Part shown: positions 59,487 through 64,000 of the stretch, piece after piece
How the letters are laid out: every line of letters starts with the position of its first letter
Numbering within the stretch: position 1 is the stretch's first letter
Origin: Promicromonospora sukumoe
GTDB taxonomy: Bacteria > Actinomycetota > Actinomycetes > Actinomycetales > Cellulomonadaceae
Direction of reading: 5' to 3'
NCBI RefSeq assembly: GCF_014137995.1
Contig: NZ_JACGWV010000001.1
Coordinates: 1,860,001-1,924,000 of the forward strand
DNA length: 64,000 nt
Position numbers and translations under genes: made by a program
Notes under the pieces: generated by a model
Told to the model about the DNA's origin: nothing
The model's input: only the letters and a program-made list of their open reading frames with translations
The model's database searches: none

Positions 59487-60776
59487 TCATCGACCGGCCT
59501 CGGGGACTTCCGTGGTTCCGGTGACCTGCTCCAGGACCCGCACCGCCCGGCCGAGCCCGTCCTCCGACCGGATACCGGTTCCGATCTCGGCGGCGCGCTC
59601 CGCGTAGGCGGCGGTTCCCACGAGGTCGCCGAGGCGTTCGGCCAGGCCCTGTGCGAGCCGGCGTGGAGGGAGCGGTGCGGGTCCGGCCCCTGTCGTGTGC
59701 ACGCGTGCGCCCCAGAACGGCTGGTCGCCGAGGAAGGGCACGACGAGTGTCGGTCTGCCTGCCCGCAGGCCGGCAGCGGTCGAGCCGGCCCCGCCGTGGT
59801 GGACCACCGCGCTGACCCGGTCGAAGAGCCAGTCGTGGGGCGCGCCCTCGATGGTCAGGATGTCGTCGGCGTCGGCGTCGACTGGCGTGATGCCGCCCCA
59901 TCCGGTGGCCACGATCCCGCGCAGGCCGTGGTGCCGCAGCGCGCGCACCACGACGTCGCGCCGCTCGTCGGCGCCCTTGCCGAACCCCATCGAGCCGAAA
60001 CCGACGTAGACCGGCGGGTCTCCCGCCTCCAGGAACTGACGCAGTCGGGCCGGAGGCTCCCAGGTGGTCCCGTTCTCCTGGTCCAGGAACCAGTAGCCGG
60101 TCACGTGCGCGGACGCGGGATAGTCCGCGGGGACCGGGAGGACGTGGCGGCTGTACGGGTACAGGACGTGGACGGGGCTGCCGTCGCGGTTGCGCAGGGG
60201 GTCGGCCAGGCGCCGTACCGGCCTCAGGCCGAGATCGCGGCGGAAGTCGTTGTTCATCCGGCTGTACATGATTCCGCTCATCCGGTTGAACGCGTACGAC
60301 GCGCGGTTACCCCACGCGCCGAGGCGAGGACTGCCGAACAGTGGCACGGCGTACTCGCGGGTCGGTGTGAACAACGGCAGTGGCAGGGACAGCACTCCCG
60401 GGACGCCCAGGGCCTCGGCGATGTGCGGTCCGGTCAGCGTCTTGGGGTGATGCACCACGACGTCGGGCCGGGCGGCTCGGGCGGCGGCCCAGCACTCCGC
60501 GTTCAGCTCACGCATCGCGGACGTCATGACGCCGAGGGTCTGGAGCGCGTCCCGCGGTCCGCTCAGCTCCGGCATGACGTCCTGGACCAGCCGCAGCATC
60601 GTGGTGCCGGCCGGGTGGTGGGTGATGGTGCCGGGGCCGCCGGACGGCACGAGACCGGCGAACGGCTCCGGCACAGCGAGGGTGACGTCGTGGCCCGCCC
60701 GGGCGAGGGCACCGGCGAGCGCGGCGTACGGCTGGATGTCCCCGCGGGTACCGAACGACATGATCAGGGCGTGCAT
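59487..60776 (-). CDS. Glycosyltransferase family 1 (UDP-sugar dependent, GT-B fold)
   Basis: A 429-residue protein from ATG 60776 with CGGAGGAAC upstream. The N-terminal acceptor domain opens MHALIMSFGTRGDIQPYAALAGALARAGHDVTLAVPEPF, typical of macrolide and sterol glycosyltransferases. The C-terminal donor domain has the family signature APHDWLFDRVSAVVHHGGAGSTAAGLRAGRPTLVVPFLGDQPFWGARV (about 330-375). It probably transfers glucose or another hexose to a lipid or small hydrophobic acceptor. It diverges from the NhaA gene and does not sit in a biosynthetic cluster. Confidence 0.92.
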   Translation of the reverse strand: MHALIMSFGTRGDIQPYAALAGALARAGHDVTLAVPEPFAGLVPSGGPGTITHHPAGTTMLRLVQDVMPELSGPRDALQTLGVMTSAMRELNAECWAAARAARPDVVVHHPKTLTGPHIAEALGVPGVLSLPLPLFTPTREYAVPLFGSPRLGAWGNRASYAFNRMSGIMYSRMNNDFRRDLGLRPVRRLADPLRNRDGSPVHVLYPYSRHVLPVPADYPASAHVTGYWFLDQENGTTWEPPARLRQFLEAGDPPVYVGFGSMGFGKGADERRDVVVRALRHHGLRGIVATGWGGITPVDADADDILTIEGAPHDWLFDRVSAVVHHGGAGSTAAGLRAGRPTLVVPFLGDQPFWGARVHTTGAGPAPLPPRRLAQGLAERLGDLVGTAAYAERAAEIGTGIRSEDGLGRAVRVLEQVTGTTEVPEAGR

Positions 60777-60908
60777 CGGCAGTTCCTCCGAGAGGACCAC
60801 TGGGCCGCCCGGAGACGGGGCGGCAGCGCCGCCGACCAGGCTTCCCGGCACACCTGCGGTGACCATACACCTCGGTCCGGCGGCACTGTCCACGGGGAAC
60901 ACGATTCG

Positions 60909-60937
60909 TTCGGGGTGGGGCCTGTATCGGGTAAGAT
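60909..60937 (+). promoter_or_regulatory. Candidate promoter of the NhaA gene
   Basis: TTCGGG (60909-60914) and TAAGAT (60932-60937) are 17 bases apart. Transcription would start near 60944, leaving an 80-nt leader before the GTG at 61027. Confidence 0.45.
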
Positions 60938-60959
60938 ATCGGTAAAGGTGTGCCGGGAA

Positions 60960-61001
60960 GTCTGGTCGGCGTGGACCAGTCGACGGCTGGTTCTCCCAGA
61001 C
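60960..61001 (+). promoter_or_regulatory. Structured leader of the NhaA mRNA
   Basis: GTCTGG (60960-60965) pairs with CCAGAC (60996-61001), and inside it ACCAG (60975-60979) pairs with CTGGT (60987-60991). The nested stems lie within the expected 5' leader, ending 25 bases before the start codon. It could be a regulatory RNA; I do not recognise a known riboswitch class. Confidence 0.4.
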
Positions 61002-61026
61002 GACCGCTCGTCCCCGAGAGGACCTC

Positions 61027-62313
61027 GTGCCCCGCACCTTTTCCCTTTCTCCTGTCCACCGCCTGCGTTCCTGGGCCTCCCGCGAGACCACGGGAGGGGC
61101 ACTCCTGATCGCCGCGGCGCTCGTCGCGTTGCTCTGGGCGAACTCTCCCTGGCGGCAGGCGTACGAGTCGCTGGCCGCGACGGTGGTCGGCCCTGCTGAT
61201 ATCGGCCCCTGGCACGTGCACCTCGACCTGTCGCTCAGCGCGTGGGCGGCCGACGGGCTTCTGGCGATCTTCTTCTTCGTGGTCGGGGTCGAGCTCAAGC
61301 ACGAGTTCGTGGCCGGCAGCCTGCGCAGCCCGCGCGAGGCGGGGGTCCCGATCCTCGCCGCGGTGGGCGGCATGGCCGTGCCCGCCCTGGTCTACGTGGC
61401 CGTGGTGATCGCAGCGGGTGACCCGGCGGCGTTGCACGGGTGGGCGATCCCGACCGCCACGGACATCGCGTTCGCCCTGGGGGTGCTCGCGATCTTCGGG
61501 CGCGGCCTGCCGGTCGCGATCCGGACGTTCTTGCTGACCCTGGCCGTGGTGGACGACCTGCTGGCGATCATCGTGATCGCCGTGTTCTACACCGAGACGA
61601 TCAGCTGGTGGCCGCTGCTGGGCGCGCTGGCCTGCGTGGCGTTGTTCGCGTGGCAGGTCCGGTCGCGGTCCCCGCGCTGGTTCGTGCTGCTGCCCGTGGC
61701 GCTCGTCGCGTGGACCCTGATGCACTCCTCTGGCGTGCACGCCACGATCGCGGGTGTGCTGCTGGGCTTCATGGTGCCCGCCGTCGCGCGGCACGGCGAG
61801 GTCGAGCCCCGCACGCACACCTACGAGGGCTTGATGCGCCCGGTCTCCCAGGGGCTGGCGCTGCCGTTGTTCGCCTTCTTCGCCGCCGGGGTCTCGCTGC
61901 TCGACGGCGACGGCGCCGGTGCGCTGCTCGGTCAGCCGGTCGTGGCGGCCATCGCTGCCGGCCTCGTGCTGGGCAAGGTCGCCGGTGTGCTGGGTGCCAC
62001 CGCGCTGGTCACGCGCCTGACACCGTTGCGCCTGCCGGCCGGGATCGGCGTACGCGACTTGCTGCCCGTCGGGTTCCTGGCCGGCATCGGGTTCACGGTG
62101 TCGCTGCTGATCAGCGAGCTCTCGTTCGGCGACGCCGCGCACGCCGACGGCGCCAAGATCGCCGTGCTCGGCGCGTCCGTGCTCGCCGCGATCCTCGGTG
62201 CGGTCTCGCTGCGCTGGGACGCGCACAAGGCCCGCGCCGCCGACATGAACCTCGACGGCGTCGACGACGACGTGCACGACCACATCGGTGACGAGGCGCG
62301 CGACACCCACTGA
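61027..62313 (+). CDS. nhaA: Na+/H+ antiporter NhaA
   Basis: A 428-residue antiporter with the 12-helix NhaA layout. Conserved motifs are DGLLAIFFFVVGVELKHEFVAGSLRSPREA, AIPTATDIAFALGVLAIFG (helix IV, Thr-Asp of the discontinuous helix), LAVVDDLLAIIVIAVFYT (helix V, the paired aspartates that bind ions) and GFLAGIGFTVSLLISELSF. It exchanges cytoplasmic Na+ or Li+ for protons. The C-terminal tail is unusually acidic (DMNLDGVDDDVHDHIGDEARD). The GTG start has GAGAGGA nine bases upstream. Confidence 0.95.
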   Translation: MPRTFSLSPVHRLRSWASRETTGGALLIAAALVALLWANSPWRQAYESLAATVVGPADIGPWHVHLDLSLSAWAADGLLAIFFFVVGVELKHEFVAGSLRSPREAGVPILAAVGGMAVPALVYVAVVIAAGDPAALHGWAIPTATDIAFALGVLAIFGRGLPVAIRTFLLTLAVVDDLLAIIVIAVFYTETISWWPLLGALACVALFAWQVRSRSPRWFVLLPVALVAWTLMHSSGVHATIAGVLLGFMVPAVARHGEVEPRTHTYEGLMRPVSQGLALPLFAFFAAGVSLLDGDGAGALLGQPVVAAIAAGLVLGKVAGVLGATALVTRLTPLRLPAGIGVRDLLPVGFLAGIGFTVSLLISELSFGDAAHADGAKIAVLGASVLAAILGAVSLRWDAHKARAADMNLDGVDDDVHDHIGDEARDTH

Positions 62314-62338
62314 AGCAGGCCGCTGCCGGTGCTTGCCA

Positions 62339-62369
62339 CCCTTGAATGTTAGTCACTAACATTCAAGGG
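62339..62369. promoter_or_regulatory. 31-nt perfect palindromic operator of the TetR-ABC operon
   Basis: CCCTTGAATGTTAGT (62339-62353) and ACTAACATTCAAGGG (62355-62369) are perfect 15-nt inverted repeats around one C. The last G is the first base of the TetR GTG start codon. TTGCCA (62333-62338) and TAACAT (62357-62362) are 18 bases apart, with six bases from TAACAT to the GTG, the geometry of a leaderless mRNA. TetR binding would cover the promoter completely. Confidence 0.85.
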
Positions 62370-62935
62370 TGGTCACACCTCGCACGCTCCGCACCCGGGC
62401 ACGCATCCTCGACGCGGCACTGGATCTCTTCGAGCGCCAGGGTTACGGCTCGACCACGGTGAACCAGATCGCCGAGGCCGCCGGCGTCACCCCGATGACA
62501 TTCTTCCGGCACTTCCCGACCAAGGACGCGGTGCTGGTCACCGACCCCTACGACCCGCTCATCGCCGAGGCGGTCGGCATGCAACCAGCCACGCTGCCAC
62601 CTCTGGAACGGGTGCGGCTCGGACTGCTCGCCGCGCTCGGGGACATCACACCCACCGAGGACGCCACGGCCAGGCGCCGGGTCGCGCTCGTCGCGCGCGA
62701 GCCGTCCCTGCGGGCCGCCGTGGCGATGGGCACGCAGGCCACGCAGGACGCGATCGCGGCAAGGCTGCTCGCCGACGACGTCGACCGGCTGGAGGCAACC
62801 ATCGCCGCCTCGGTGTGCCTCGCGGCCGTCACGGCGGCGCTGCTGGAGTGGGGTTCCGCCCCGGCCGACGTCACGCTAGCCGAACTCGTCCGCCGCGCCC
62901 TGGCGCAGCTCGCCCCGTCGGGAACGCCGTCATGA
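62369..62935 (+). CDS. TetR family regulator of the ABC transporter operon
   Basis: A 188-residue regulator whose GTG start is the last base of its palindromic operator, so the mRNA is probably leaderless. The helix-turn-helix is clear (ILDAALDLFERQGYGSTTVNQIAEAAGVTPMTFFRHFPTKDAVL). Its stop overlaps the start of the ABC ATPase gene (ATGA). It should repress itself and the transporter until a ligand, possibly the transported compound, binds. Confidence 0.92.
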   Translation: MVTPRTLRTRARILDAALDLFERQGYGSTTVNQIAEAAGVTPMTFFRHFPTKDAVLVTDPYDPLIAEAVGMQPATLPPLERVRLGLLAALGDITPTEDATARRRVALVAREPSLRAAVAMGTQATQDAIAARLLADDVDRLEATIAASVCLAAVTAALLEWGSAPADVTLAELVRRALAQLAPSGTPS

Positions 62936-63699
62936 CGGTTCCGGCCCTGATGCTCGACGGCGTCTCGCACACCTTCGGCGGCCGGCCCGCCCTCGACCGG
63001 CTCACGCTCATCGTCCGCCCCGGGCGGGTCGTGGCCCTGATCGGCCTCAACGGCGCAGGGAAGACCACCGCCCTGCGCGCGCTCGCCGGCCGGCTGCGCC
63101 CAGGACACGGCACCGCCCGCGTCCTGGGCCACGACCCGGTTCACCTGTCCGGGTCACTGGCCGCGCGCTTCGGCCACGTGGTCGACGCCCCGCTGGTCTA
63201 TCCGGAGCTGAGCGTCACCGAGAACCTGCGCTGCGCGGCCCGGCTGCACGGCCTGGCCCGCCCCGCGGCCGCGGCGACGGCGGACGCGACGGTCGACGGG
63301 CTCGGGCTGGACCCGTGGCGGCACGCACGCGCCGCGACGCTCTCGGCGGGCAACCGCCAGCGGCTCGGGATCGGCTGCGCGACGCTGCACCGGCCGGGCG
63401 CGCTGATGCTCGACGAACCCACCAGCGCCCTGGACCCGCAGGGTGTCGTCCTCGTGCGTGCCCTGGTGCGCGGTCTGGCCGACGACGGTGCCGGGGTTCT
63501 CGTCTCCAGCCATCACCTGGACGAGGTCGCGCGGATCGCGGACGAGATCGTGGTGCTGCACGCCGGGCGCGATGTCGGCCGCCTGGAACCCGGTGGCACC
63601 GACCTGGAGCAGCGGTTCTTCGCCATGGTGCTCGACGCCGACGCCGACGCCGACGCCGAACGCGTCGAGCGCATCGCCGAACCTCGGAGCCACTCATGA
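62932..63699 (+). CDS. ABC transporter ATP-binding protein
   Basis: A 255-residue ATPase: Walker A GLNGAGKTT, signature LSAGNRQRLG (a variant LSxGN form), Walker B GALMLDEPT with the D-loop SALDPQG, and switch His in VSSHHLDEV. It is of the DrrA/CcmA-like type used by two-component exporters. Near the C-terminus an Asp-Ala repeat is coded by four GACGCC units (63634-63657). It overlaps both the TetR gene and the permease gene by ATGA, making a tightly coupled operon. Confidence 0.93.
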   Translation: MTVPALMLDGVSHTFGGRPALDRLTLIVRPGRVVALIGLNGAGKTTALRALAGRLRPGHGTARVLGHDPVHLSGSLAARFGHVVDAPLVYPELSVTENLRCAARLHGLARPAAAATADATVDGLGLDPWRHARAATLSAGNRQRLGIGCATLHRPGALMLDEPTSALDPQGVVLVRALVRGLADDGAGVLVSSHHLDEVARIADEIVVLHAGRDVGRLEPGGTDLEQRFFAMVLDADADADAERVERIAEPRSHS

Positions 63700-64000
63700 C
63701 CGGCCTCGCCGCGCTGCGCGCCGCCCTCGCCGTCGAGACGCTGAAGCTGCGCCGCTCCGTCGTCGCGCGCATGGCGACGGCGCTCCTCGTGGTGCTGGTG
63801 CCGCTCGGTTCGATGGGTGTGGTCGCGCTCGCGCGTTCCCCGCAGGCTGTCGGCCCGACGGCTGCCAAGCTCGCCGACTACGCCACCGGCGACCCCGCCA
63901 CGACCCACCTGGTGGTCTGCGCCCAGGTCCTGTCCGTCGCCGCACTGGCCGCGGGCGGGTTCTATGTCGCCTGGTCGTTCGGGCGCGAGCTCGAGAGCGG
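63696..64000 (+). CDS. ABC transporter permease, partial (runs off the window)
   Basis: The first 101 codons are present from ATG 63696, which overlaps the ATPase stop. The protein starts LAALRAALAVETLKLRRSVVARMATALLVVLVPLGSMGVVALA, with a first membrane helix and the ETLKLRRS motif common in ABC-2 type permeases (antibiotic or lantibiotic-type exporters). A second hydrophobic segment begins near residue 75. The rest lies beyond base 64000. Confidence 0.88.
   Translation, partial: MTGLAALRAALAVETLKLRRSVVARMATALLVVLVPLGSMGVVALARSPQAVGPTAAKLADYATGDPATTHLVVCAQVLSVAALAAGGFYVAWSFGRELES

Noticed and set aside
60508..62310. A 600-codon minus-strand open frame opposite NhaA
   Set aside because: Gln/Arg/His-rich antisense frame with no recognisable domain; NhaA motifs on the plus strand are unambiguous.

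Overview
The window is high-GC DNA (roughly 70% by eye) with GTG and occasional TTG starts, long antisense open frames caused by the base composition, and actinobacterial gene families: CYP105-like P450, DevS-like GAF kinase, MmyB-type XRE regulators, DUF6283, an LAxTG surface anchor and a TNT toxin. It suggests a Gram-positive actinobacterium, plausibly a Micrococcales of the Cellulomonas/Cellulosimicrobium kind; the genus is inference only.

Layout. 0-1.1 kb: 5' part of a tyrosine-recombinase integrase and the 3' tail of a tRNA-Pro with a hairpin, i.e. an attachment-site scar. 1.9-5.6 kb: a secreted subtilase. 6-12.4 kb: a small-molecule type cluster with an orphan TrpA paralogue carrying a novel C-terminal domain, a CPBP membrane protease, DUF4188, a GNAT, a SnoaL-like protein, a P450 and a TetR. 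Two nearly identical 24-nt promoter/operator sites sit upstream of the TrpA-like operon and the SnoaL gene. 12.6-18.6 kb: unknown genes, a frameshifted gene, a dead ECF sigma gene, a universal stress protein and a GAF-GAF histidine kinase. 18.8-26.6 kb: amidohydrolase, ArsR-SulP operon, orphan zf-HC2 peptide, P-loop kinase, a broken GAF-kinase fragment, and an intact ECF sigma factor fused to a membrane helix and a large extracytoplasmic domain. 26.8-36.7 kb: DUF2255, ArsR/methyltransferase pair, MHYT protein, XRE regulator, SDR, a second copy of the 13.7 kb family, DUF6283 and hemerythrin. 37.3-43.1 kb: a second sigma/anti-sigma fusion followed by a seven-repeat LAxTG surface protein. 43.5-49 kb: gene fragments, an MFS/oxidoreductase operon, small unknown genes, an alpha/beta hydrolase. 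49.4-59.1 kb: a secreted Rhs protein ending in a TNT NADase domain, its immunity gene overlapping by 4 nt, and a frameshifted second immunity-like gene. 59.5-64 kb: glycosyltransferase, NhaA, and a TetR-ABC transporter operon behind a 31-nt palindrome.

How it fits together. Much of 13-48 kb looks like accessory DNA: at least seven gene remnants lie among intact genes, and three families (ECF sigma, GAF kinase, and the 13.7/34.3/43.8 kb unknown families) occur as intact and broken copies at different places, which points to repeated duplication, insertion and decay. Functional themes are envelope and surface biology (subtilase, two membrane-anchored sigma factors, LAxTG protein, Rhs toxin), redox/stress sensing (USP, GAF kinase, MHYT, hemerythrin) and secondary-metabolism-like enzymes. 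No CRISPR array, rRNA or intact tRNA was seen. All family assignments come from motifs read by eye; no database search was possible.
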